Source: ZC4RG30 sp046347045
Lineage (GTDB): Bacteria > Pseudomonadota > Gammaproteobacteria > Steroidobacterales > Steroidobacteraceae
Assembly: GCA_046347045.1 (NCBI GenBank)
Contig: JAXMGX010000006.1
Location: 62,001 to 126,000, forward strand
Direction of reading: 5' to 3'
DNA: 64,000 nucleotides
Part shown: one piece after another, positions 57,423-64,000 of the stretch
Numbering within the stretch: position 1 is the first letter of the stretch
How the letters are laid out: each line of letters begins with the position of its first letter
Translations under genes and position numbers: made by a program
The notes under the pieces: model-generated
What the model was told of the DNA's origin: nothing
The model's database searches: none
What the model saw: the letters and a program-made list of their open reading frames with translations, nothing else

Positions 57423-58772
57423 ATGTTCCTGACCAAGAAGCATATTTCCCGGCGCGCCACGCTGAAGGGGCTGGGCATCTCGATGGGCCTGCCGCTGCTG
57501 GATGCCATGATTCCGGCGGCCACCGCACTGTCGGCCACGGCCGCGGTGCCGAAGCCTCGCGTCGGCTTCTTCTACATCCCGCACGGCATGATCATGGACA
57601 ACACGCCGTACGGAAAGGAAGTCGATGCCTGGACGCCCACGGGCGCAGGCGCTGATTTCAAGCTCAACAAGATCATGAAGCCGATGGAGAAGTACAAGCA
57701 GTACCTCACCTCGGTGGCGAACCTCGAGAACATGGCGAGCTATGGCTCGGTGCACACGCTGAACCCGGCCACCTGGCTGTCGGCCGTGCGGCCCGATGGC
57801 AGCCAGCCCGGCGCGCACATGTCCACCACGCTCGATCAGGTGATCGCCGCGAAGGTGGGCCAGGAAACGGCGCTGCCCTCGCTGGAACTTGCCGCTGAAA
57901 CCACCATCCAGTCCGCGGCCTGCGGCGGCGGCTCGGGTGCCTGCTACTACAGCACCACGCTCTCGTTCCGCAACGATCACACGCCGCTGCCGATGGAGTT
58001 CAACCCGCGCAAGGTGTTCCTGCAGCTCTTCGGCGAAGGCGACACCGACGTGGAGCGCGCGCTGATCGCGCGCCAGACCACCAGCATCCTCGACCTGATC
58101 ACCGATCGCACCACCGCGCTGAAGCAGCAGCTCGGCGCGCAGGATCAGCGCGTGATGGACAACTACCTCGAGACCGTGCGCGAGATCGAGCGCCGCCTCG
58201 AGAAGGCCAAGGCCCGCGACCTGTCGAAGGTGAAGCTGCCCGAGGCGCCGGTGGGCGAACTCGACAACTTCGACCAGCAGGTGGCGATGATGTTCGATCT
58301 GGTGGCGCTGGCGTACCAGGCCAACCTCACGCGCGTGGCCTCGTACATCATGGTGGCCGAAGGCACCAACCGCACGTACAACTTCATCAACGTGCCGGAC
58401 TCCTTCCACCCGCTGTCGCACCATGCCAATGACCGCGAGCGCCTGCGCAAGCTGACGCTGGTGCAGACCTGGCACATGGAACAGTTCGCGAAGTTCATCG
58501 ACAAGATGGCCAATACGCCCGATGGCGATGGCTCGCTGCTCGACCATTCGCTGTTCATGTATGGCTCGAACATGAGCAACAGCGACCGCCACAACAACTA
58601 TCCGCTGCCGCTCATCCTGGTGGGTGGCGCCAACGGCCAGCACAAGGGCGGCAAGCACGTGGTGCCGGCCGACAAGACGCCGATCGCCAACCTGCACCTG
58701 ACGGTGCTCAACAAGCTCGGCATACCGCAGGAAAAATTCGGCGACAGCACGGGCCTCGTGGCGGGAGTGTGA
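57423..58772 (+). CDS. DUF1552 protein with Tat signal
   Basis: 449 residues. Tat motif SRRATLKGLG at residues 9-18 with a hydrophobic h-region; the mature part follows DUF1552: RVGFFYIPHGMIMDNTPYG, SGACYYSTTLSFRNDHTPLPME (cited SGACYYSTTLSFRN), NPRKVFLQLFGEGD, SLLDHSLFMYGSNMSNSDRHN. Its C-terminal fold resembles DUF1501/alkaline-phosphatase-like proteins. It is coupled with the DUF1592 gene and overlaps the next gene by 4 bp. Function unknown, periplasmic. Confidence 0.9.
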   Translation: MFLTKKHISRRATLKGLGISMGLPLLDAMIPAATALSATAAVPKPRVGFFYIPHGMIMDNTPYGKEVDAWTPTGAGADFKLNKIMKPMEKYKQYLTSVANLENMASYGSVHTLNPATWLSAVRPDGSQPGAHMSTTLDQVIAAKVGQETALPSLELAAETTIQSAACGGGSGACYYSTTLSFRNDHTPLPMEFNPRKVFLQLFGEGDTDVERALIARQTTSILDLITDRTTALKQQLGAQDQRVMDNYLETVREIERRLEKAKARDLSKVKLPEAPVGELDNFDQQVAMMFDLVALAYQANLTRVASYIMVAEGTNRTYNFINVPDSFHPLSHHANDRERLRKLTLVQTWHMEQFAKFIDKMANTPDGDGSLLDHSLFMYGSNMSNSDRHNNYPLPLILVGGANGQHKGGKHVVPADKTPIANLHLTVLNKLGIPQEKFGDSTGLVAGV

Positions 58773-58777
58773 TTCTC

Positions 58778-59722
58778 ATGTCGGAGTTTCTTTCAAGCCG
58801 GCGCAGCGTGCTCAAGTCCGCCCTCGGACTGGCCGCCGCCGCATCGCTGCCGGTCGGCGCGTACGCAAAAGGCGAACCCAAGGCCGCCGTCACCGCCACG
58901 GCGATCAACGACCGGCTGCTGCTGGTCAGCGGACTGGGCGGCAACGTGCTGGCGTTGCGTGGCGATGAAGGCCTGCTGCTGGTGGACACCGGCGCCGCCG
59001 GCGACACCTCGAAGCTGCAGTCCGAACTGAAGAAGTTCGGCCGCGGCGCCAAGGTGACCACCGTCATCAACACGCACTGGCACATCGATCACACCGGCGG
59101 CAACGAAGTGTTCGCCAAGGGCGGCGCGAAGATCATCGCGCATGCCAAGGCGGCGCAGCGCATGGCCGTGGACCAGTACGTGCCCTGGGAAGACCGCTAC
59201 ATCAAGGCCCGCGCCAAGGGTGCGGTGCCCACCGAAGTGTTCTACACGGGCAAGAAGGAGCTGAAGTTCGGTGGCGAAACCATCGAATACGGTTACCTGC
59301 AGCAGCCGCACACCGACGGCGACGTGTACGTGCATTTCCGCGATTCCAACGTGCTGGCCGTGGGCGATGCGGTGTCACCGCAGCTCGATCCGGTCATCTG
59401 CTGGTACGAAGGCGGCTGGGTGGGCGGTCGGGTCGATTCGCAGGCGAAGCTGCTTGCGCTGGGCAATGACCAGACGCGCATCGCGGCCGGCACCGGCGGT
59501 CTCGTCGCCAAGGCCGACGTGAAGACCGAGCGCGACGCGCTCGAGAAGCTCTTCGACCGCATGTCGGATGCCATGCGCAAGGGTTTCACCACCGAGGACA
59601 TGCAGAAGGCGAAGCTGCTCGATGGCCTCGCGCGCACCTGGGCCAATCCCGACAAGTTCATTTACGACGCGCACAAGAGCATGTGGGCGCACTACAACAA
59701 ACTGTCACACACCATCGTGTAG
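58778..59722 (+). CDS. Tat-exported metallo-beta-lactamase-fold hydrolase
   Basis: 314 residues. Tat motif SSRRSVLKSALG; metal ligands in NTHWHIDHTGG (His-x-His-x-Asp-His) and in AVGDAVSP. The middle His of the third ligand set is probably in LQQPHTDGDVYVH. Similar to SoxH/quinoprotein-relay type MBL proteins. A start at 58769 would overlap the DUF1552 stop; ATG 58778 is preferred because it precedes the Tat motif directly. Substrate not known; likely periplasmic. Confidence 0.88.
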   Translation: MSEFLSSRRSVLKSALGLAAAASLPVGAYAKGEPKAAVTATAINDRLLLVSGLGGNVLALRGDEGLLLVDTGAAGDTSKLQSELKKFGRGAKVTTVINTHWHIDHTGGNEVFAKGGAKIIAHAKAAQRMAVDQYVPWEDRYIKARAKGAVPTEVFYTGKKELKFGGETIEYGYLQQPHTDGDVYVHFRDSNVLAVGDAVSPQLDPVICWYEGGWVGGRVDSQAKLLALGNDQTRIAAGTGGLVAKADVKTERDALEKLFDRMSDAMRKGFTTEDMQKAKLLDGLARTWANPDKFIYDAHKSMWAHYNKLSHTIV

Positions 59723-59724
59723 TC

Positions 59725-61284
59725 ATGGCGATGAAATCCCGAAACCGATTGAGTCTCCCGCTGCTGGCGGCCATGGCATTGCTGCCGGCCATTGCCGGCG
59801 CCTCGAACCTCGCCGACGTCATGCGCGACTGCGACAGCAAGTCCACGCTGGCCGCCATCCGCGCCGGCGCCGATGTGAACGTGCAGCAGCCCGACGGCAC
59901 CACGCCGCTGCTGCTGGCCGTGTACTGCGTCGATCACGAGGCCGTCGCGGAGCTGCTGGCCAAGGGCGCCAGGCCCGATGTGCGCAATTCGCTGGGCGCC
60001 ACTGCGCTGTCGGAGGCCGTGAACCTCGCCGACGCGAAGCTGGTAAGCATGCTGCTGAAGGCCAAGGCCGATCCCAACCTCGGCACCGAGGAAGGCCAGA
60101 CGCCGCTGATGCTGGCCGCGCGCACCGGCTCGCTGCCCATCGTCGAGCAGTTGGTGAATGCCGGCGCCAAGGTGAACGCCCGCGAGAAGACCCGCGATCA
60201 GACGCCGCTGATGTGGGCCATCGGCACCGGCAGTGCCTCGGTGGTCGACTTCCTGGTGAAGCACAAGGCCGAGGTCGACGTGCGCGCCGCATCGAACGAC
60301 TGGGGCAACCAGATCACCTCCGAGCCGCGCGCGCAGTACCGCCCCAGCGGTGGACTCACGCCGCTGCTGTACGCCACGCGCTTCGGCTGCGTGGACTGCG
60401 TCAAATCGCTGCTGAAGGCCGGCGCCGACATCAACCGTCCCACGCCCGATGGCGTGACGCCGCTGATGAATGCACTCGACAACCTGCAGTGGGACGTGGC
60501 GAGCTACCTGCTCGATCAAGGCGCCAATCCGAACCTGGCCGACTGGTGGGGCCGCACCGCGCTGTATGTCGCCATCGACATGCGCTCGTTCAGTCCGCGC
60601 TTCCCGACGGGTGCGGCCAATCTCGCGGCCGAAGGCCCGGCGCCGAAGGAGTTGCAGCCCGCGCTGGACTTTGCACGCCGCCTGCTCGACATGGGCGTGA
60701 ATCCCAACATCCAGCTCGACATGCACCGTCCGGGCCGCGGTGGCAACCAGGGCCGTTTCACGGATGACCTCTTGACCACCGGCGCCACGCCACTGCTGCG
60801 CGCCGCCGTCGGCCACGACCGCGAGGCCGTCGAGCTGCTGCTGTCGAAGGGCGCACTGGTCGATCTGCCCAATGTCATGGGCGTCACGCCGTTCATGGCG
60901 GCCGCGGGTCTGGGCCTGTCGCCGCGCGACACGCGCGGTTCCTACGGCCCCGATGCGCAGGATCGCGCGCTGGCCACGTTGCCGCTGCTGCTGAAGGCCG
61001 GCGCCGACGTCAACGCGCGCGTCACCGACACCAGCAGTCACACCGCGCTGATCGCACGGCCCAGCTCGATGACCAACCGCCAGGGCCAGACGGCACTGTT
61101 CGGCGCCGTCAACTGGGGCTGGTCGCGCGTGGTGAAGTACCTGCTCGACAACGGCGCGCGCACCGACATCACCGATGCCGCGGGCAAGACGCTGCAGGAT
61201 GCGATGAAGGGCAACGCCGGCGGCCGCGACTTCCGCGCGGTGGACGAAATTCCGCCGATGATTTCGCGCTCCGGCCAGTCCTGA
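59725..61284 (+). CDS. exported ankyrin-repeat protein
   Basis: 519 residues. A signal peptide (LSLPLLAAMALLPAIAGA) is followed by about 8-10 ankyrin repeats, recognisable by G-A-D-V-N, TPL-LLA and AVELLL patterns (for example GTTPLLLAVYCVDHEAVAELL, cited as TPLLLAVYCVDHEAVAELL). It begins 3 bp after the MBL gene stop, making it the fourth gene of the exported cluster. Ankyrin proteins mediate protein contacts; here probably a periplasmic scaffold, by inference only. Confidence 0.88.
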   Translation: MAMKSRNRLSLPLLAAMALLPAIAGASNLADVMRDCDSKSTLAAIRAGADVNVQQPDGTTPLLLAVYCVDHEAVAELLAKGARPDVRNSLGATALSEAVNLADAKLVSMLLKAKADPNLGTEEGQTPLMLAARTGSLPIVEQLVNAGAKVNAREKTRDQTPLMWAIGTGSASVVDFLVKHKAEVDVRAASNDWGNQITSEPRAQYRPSGGLTPLLYATRFGCVDCVKSLLKAGADINRPTPDGVTPLMNALDNLQWDVASYLLDQGANPNLADWWGRTALYVAIDMRSFSPRFPTGAANLAAEGPAPKELQPALDFARRLLDMGVNPNIQLDMHRPGRGGNQGRFTDDLLTTGATPLLRAAVGHDREAVELLLSKGALVDLPNVMGVTPFMAAAGLGLSPRDTRGSYGPDAQDRALATLPLLLKAGADVNARVTDTSSHTALIARPSSMTNRQGQTALFGAVNWGWSRVVKYLLDNGARTDITDAAGKTLQDAMKGNAGGRDFRAVDEIPPMISRSGQS

Positions 61285-61298
61285 GTACACTGCGGTGC

Positions 61299-61796
61299 AT
61301 GCAGGCACCGCAGGGCATCACCGTCCTCACCACCGGCGGCACGATCGACAAGCAGTATTTCGACGCGCTGAGCCAGTACCAGATCACCGACACCATGGTG
61401 GCGCGCCTGCTCGAGGTGGCGCGCGTGAAGCTGCCCTGCGAGATCGTCGAGGTGCTGCGCAAGGACAGCCTCGAACTCAACGATGAGGATCGTGCGCGGC
61501 TGGTGGCAGCGGCGCGCGCGGCGCGCTACGACCGCATCGTCATCACCCACGGCACCGACACCATGACCGTGAGCGCAGCCGCGCTCGCCGCGGTGACCGG
61601 CAAGACCATCGTGCTGGTGGGCGCGCTGACCCCGGCGCGTTTTGCCGAGAGCGATGCCGCCTTCAACCTCGGCATGGCCTTCGCCGCCGCGCAGCTTGCG
61701 CCCGCCGGCGTCTACATCACGATGAATGGCACCGTCTTCGCCGCCGACAAGGTGGTGAAGGATCGCGAGCGCGGAGCGTTCGTGTCCCGGGCCTAG
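61299..61796 (+). CDS. one-domain asparaginase-like protein
   Basis: 165 residues. VLTTGGTIDKQYFD carries the nucleophile Thr region (T-G-G-T-I) and VITHGTDTMTVSAA the second catalytic set (T-D-T plus Lys downstream in AVTGKTIVLVGA). The chain ends where the C-terminal domain of L-asparaginases (about 330 residues) should begin. A stand-alone N-terminal domain of this size occurs in other proteobacteria, so it is probably a real short form, not a broken gene. Activity uncertain. Convergent with the DUF6152 gene (4-bp overlap of the ends). Confidence 0.8.
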   Translation: MQAPQGITVLTTGGTIDKQYFDALSQYQITDTMVARLLEVARVKLPCEIVEVLRKDSLELNDEDRARLVAAARAARYDRIVITHGTDTMTVSAAALAAVTGKTIVLVGALTPARFAESDAAFNLGMAFAAAQLAPAGVYITMNGTVFAADKVVKDRERGAFVSRA

Positions 61797-62176
61797 TTGG
61801 CCGGCGGGGCGCCCGGGCCGAGCGTGCGGCCATCGGGTACCTTCACGCGCACAAGGCTGCCTCCCGGGTTGCCATTACGCAGCGGATGCATGGTCAGCGT
61901 CACCTTGTCCCCGGCCTTCAGCGTCGAGGGTTTCCAGCCATTGCGCAGCATCATGCCCGGCGCGCCGGATTCGATGCTCCATTCCGTCTCCACGCCCTTG
62001 TCGTCCTTCACCAGGATCTGCAGCCACACATGCGGGTTCGTGAACTGCACTTCCTTCACCACGGCCTCGACCGTGACGTCCCTGCCCAGGTCGAACATCG
62101 CGAAGGAATGGTGCGCGCCGGCCACGGTGCACCACAGGGCCAGGGCCGCGGCGCCGATCATCGATGCAGACTTCAT
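61793..62176 (-). CDS. exported DUF6152 protein
   Basis: 127 residues. A signal peptide (GAAALALWCTVAGA) is followed by HHSFAMFDLGRDVTVEAVV, NPHVWLQILVKDD, and WSIESGAPGMMLRNGW, the standard DUF6152 pattern. Beta-rich, periplasmic; function unknown. It follows the next upstream gene closely (2 bp), so the two are co-transcribed. Confidence 0.87.
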   Translation of the reverse strand: MKSASMIGAAALALWCTVAGAHHSFAMFDLGRDVTVEAVVKEVQFTNPHVWLQILVKDDKGVETEWSIESGAPGMMLRNGWKPSTLKAGDKVTLTMHPLRNGNPGGSLVRVKVPDGRTLGPGAPPAN

Positions 62177-62178
62177 GT

Positions 62179-62979
62179 TCAATGTCCCTCGTCCCGCGTG
62201 CGTTCGTTGTCGTCGCAGTAGTACTCCTGCACGTCGATGTCCGGGCGACGCTCCATGTACACCGTGTTCGAGAACGGATGCTTGTACGTCTTCGGGTCGG
62301 TGACGGTCTTCGTCACCTCCAGGATGTTGCCGTCGCCCACCAGGCGGAAGCGTTCCACCAGATGCATCTGCTCGCTGGCGGGCAGGCGTGGCGCCTTCAG
62401 GCTCTCGGGCGTGGCATTCACGCCGCCCGCGAAATAGCCATTGAGCGGGCGCGTGCGGCCGCTGGTGCCGATGGTGTCGACCACCAGCGTGTCGCCTTCC
62501 CAGTGGCCGATCGAATGGCCTTCCCAGCTCGGCAGCCAGTCTTCGGCGGGAGGATGCGCACGCCCGTCGGTGTAGATGCGGCGTGGCACCGCCACCCATT
62601 CGTTCAGCAGCACGATCTGGTTGTGGCCCTGCAGGATCTGCGTGGGGAAGAAGCCGCCGACGAAGCTCGCCGGACTGACGGGTTCGCAGGCGCCGGGCGT
62701 GGGCAGTTCGGTGCCCAGCCGGCCCTGTTCCCGCGATTGCTCTGCGCCCCAGGGCGTGAACTCCGGCGTGGGCAGGTAGGGCTTGTTTGCCCAGCGCGGA
62801 TCGTAGTTCGTGCTGTTGCTGGCGATGCCCAGCCAGACGCCGAAGATGTCGCGCTTCTTGGCAGCCGGAGATGCCCCGTGCGCCGCAGGCAGCAGCAGTG
62901 CCAGCCCGGCCAGCGCCGCGATCAGCGCAGGCCCGATGGCGCGTCGCTTCGCCGCGCCCGGGCCAATGGATGTGTTCAT
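62179..62979 (-). CDS. exported protein of unknown function, partner of DUF6152
   Basis: 266 residues from ATG 62979 (the frame is open to 63033). A signal peptide (GPALIAALAGLALLLPAAHG) precedes a domain with VWLGIASNSTNYDPRW, GHWEGDTLVVDTIGTSGRT, and EYYCDDNERT at the end. This G-x-W-E-G-D-T-L-V-V-D-T motif recurs in exported gammaproteobacterial proteins that are co-encoded with DUF6152. Role unknown; recognition is by motif only. Confidence 0.7.
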   Translation of the reverse strand: MNTSIGPGAAKRRAIGPALIAALAGLALLLPAAHGASPAAKKRDIFGVWLGIASNSTNYDPRWANKPYLPTPEFTPWGAEQSREQGRLGTELPTPGACEPVSPASFVGGFFPTQILQGHNQIVLLNEWVAVPRRIYTDGRAHPPAEDWLPSWEGHSIGHWEGDTLVVDTIGTSGRTRPLNGYFAGGVNATPESLKAPRLPASEQMHLVERFRLVGDGNILEVTKTVTDPKTYKHPFSNTVYMERRPDIDVQEYYCDDNERTRDEGH

Positions 62980-63078
62980 GGACTCCCCGGCAGATTGTTC
63001 ACAATCCGCATTTTGCTTCAAACGCGGATCCATGTGTTCGAGGTGTTGCCCGAAGCAGGGGGATTAACACGAAGGGAA

Positions 63079-63123
63079 TGGCGCGCCCGACTGGATTCGA
63101 ACCAGTGACCCCTGCCTTCGGAG
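63079..63123 (-). tRNA. truncated tRNA-Arg (3' half only)
   Basis: On the minus strand an anticodon loop CTCCGAA (anticodon CCG) is followed by GGCAG, a variable region, a T-arm with GGTTCGAATCC, the acceptor strand GGGCGCG and CCA. The 5' half (acceptor strand, D-arm, 5' anticodon stem CTGCC) is missing: the upstream sequence does not pair. Such 3' halves, ending exactly in the anticodon loop, are typical of attachment sites left by tyrosine-integrase elements. Not a functional tRNA. Confidence 0.75.
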
Positions 63124-63125
63124 AG

Positions 63126-63605
63126 CCGCGAATAAGATGAACTCCATCAACAAGATAGGGTGGTTCTAGAGGCAGATCAAGCCCTTAGTGGACTGTTGAA
63201 TCCTGCTCGATCCCGCTGGAGTGCGGACGAACTGTCCCAAAAGTGTCCACCAGCAAATAGGCCGCAATCCGTTTCTGGCAACGCAATTCTGGGCGGCTCC
63301 ATGAGCTGGCTTTGGGACCCTGTGCTGTCCGCCGTACACGGAATAGATCAGCCCATCTAAGCGTCTCCATAAATCCATCCGGGGATCCCCGCGTCCACCA
63401 GGTTGCATGGGCCGCTCTACGGAGCCACGACCGGCGGTGGCCGCCACCAGCGACAGCGGCATTGCAGCGTACATTCGAACCGAAGGAATGCCCCGAGTCT
63501 CTCCATCGGGGGGCCAGACCCCGCCTATCGGGTCCCCCGACGACGACGTGTGCGCGGCACGAGCATTGCAATGTGAGGAGGATCCAACCCTCAGGTTCAC
63601 CCGCC
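63126..63605. other. gene-poor stretch next to the tRNA remnant
   Basis: About 480 bp with only overlapping short frames on both strands, none with a recognisable domain. An A/G-rich TGAGGAGGAT near 63572 could be a distant Shine-Dalgarno for the DoxX gene. Together with the tRNA scar it may be residue of a mobile element. Nothing further supported. Confidence 0.4.
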
Positions 63606-64000
63606 ATGAATGCAGAAGCCCTGCGTCGCACGTCCCGCAAGCTGGCCGATTTCACCCTGCGCGTGCTGCGCAGCCTCGTGTGGCCGAAGGTCGATCTCGC
63701 CGTTCGGCTGTGGATCGGCCAGATATTTCTGGTCTCCGGCGTGCTGAAGCTGGCCAACTGGAGCACGGCCCTGGATCTTGCTACCCATGAGTACCCGCTG
63801 AGCTGGATTTCCCCTGCAGCTGCGGCAACCCTCGGAGTGAGTGTCGAGGTAGTGGGTGGCGCATTGCTGGCGATTGGGCTGATGACGCGCTACGCGGCGG
63901 TGCCGATGTTTGCGCTGGCGCTCATCAGTCAGCTCAGCTACATGCCATTCGACAACCAGCTCTTCTGGGCTGCATTGTTCGGCTGGTATGCAGTGCACGG
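63606..64000 (+). CDS. DoxX family membrane protein, 3'-truncated by window edge
   Basis: The first 131 residues are visible. RLWIGQIFLVSGVLKLANWSTAL is cited by IGQIFLVSGVLKLANW, a DoxX hallmark (R-x-x-x-x-x-F-x-x-x-G-x-x-K-x-x-x). Further helices follow (AAATLGVSVEVVGGALLAIGL, cited as GVSVEVVGGALLAIG, and LALISQLSYMPFDNQ). Such proteins may act in thiosulfate oxidation or redox envelope systems. The frame has no stop before the window ends. Confidence 0.88.
   Translation, partial: MNAEALRRTSRKLADFTLRVLRSLVWPKVDLAVRLWIGQIFLVSGVLKLANWSTALDLATHEYPLSWISPAAAATLGVSVEVVGGALLAIGLMTRYAAVPMFALALISQLSYMPFDNQLFWAALFGWYAVH

Noticed and set aside
54810..58697. A 1295-codon open frame on the minus strand
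   Set aside because: Antisense shadow of the DUF1592/DUF1552 genes; His/Gln/Arg-rich composition typical of GC-rich antisense frames and no domains.
61299..61796. Asparaginase as a pseudogene truncated by mutation
   Set aside because: No remains of the second domain follow in any frame, and the 3' end sits neatly against the convergent DUF6152 gene; short forms exist, so kept as a gene.
63079..63150. A complete tRNA gene on the minus strand
   Set aside because: The sequence upstream of the anticodon loop does not pair with the anticodon stem or acceptor and has no D-arm.

Overview
The window is GC-rich, densely packed chromosomal DNA from a gammaproteobacterium. The complete trp operon with a classical attenuator, the ubiE-ubiJ-ubiB, hslV-hslU and dapF-DUF484-xerC blocks, ubiK next to comM, and several Tat/Sec-exported DUF families (DUF1592, DUF1552, DUF6152, DUF5666, DUF4136) together suggest a Steroidobacteraceae/Xanthomonadales-like lineage. 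That placement is inference from gene content; no rRNA marker is present.

Layout. 1-12.6 kb: a partial superoxide-dismutase-like gene, an AI-2E-type permease, a two-component cluster (LuxR-type regulator, stand-alone receiver, CHASE3 kinase), YajQ, a HerA-like ATPase, a subtilase divergent from an ECF sigma/anti-sigma pair, a beta-barrel-like protein and a DUF5666 lipoprotein. 12.7-19.5 kb: trpL, attenuator, then trpE-G-D-C-F-B-A, almost all translationally coupled. 19.5-27.3 kb: Bcr/CflA-type MFS pump, RraB-like protein, DUF4136 lipoprotein, a KaiC-like ATPase coupled to a hybrid histidine kinase, a DUF1593 protein and a RimJ/L-type acetyltransferase.

27.3-39.6 kb is the accessory region: a sedentary chromosomal integron. 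An integron integrase gene (38580-39617, +) is divergent from a leftward array of about twelve cassettes on the minus strand. Each intact cassette is closed by a closely related attC site of 86-126 bp. I assigned the boundaries by matching the 7-bp core at the start of each cassette with the core at its end. Cassettes carry a BrnT/BrnA toxin-antitoxin (first position), an excalibur-domain protein, a GNAT acetyltransferase, several unknown or ORF-poor inserts, a zinc-ribbon membrane protein, a HigB/HigA pair, a SRPBCC protein and a membrane protein. An IS110/IS1111-type element is inserted inside one attC and an IS481-type element inside one cassette; both transposases are frameshifted. The distal end (27.3-29.6 kb) has minus-strand genes without complete attC sites but with decayed half-sites and a gene remnant.

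39.6-54.8 kb returns to core genome: ubiB, ubiJ, ubiE, a small bTHX ribosomal protein gene, hslU, hslV, an O-methyltransferase, xerC, DUF484, dapF, a LytTR/LytS-type two-component pair, a DUF4124 protein, amtB, ubiK, comM and a membrane-anchored cytochrome c. 55-63 kb holds an exported-protein cluster (DUF1592 c-type cytochrome-like protein, Tat-exported DUF1552 protein, Tat-exported metallo-beta-lactamase-fold protein, ankyrin protein, a one-domain asparaginase, DUF6152 and a partner). A truncated tRNA-Arg 3' half at 63.1 kb is probably an attachment-site scar, and the window ends in a partial DoxX gene.
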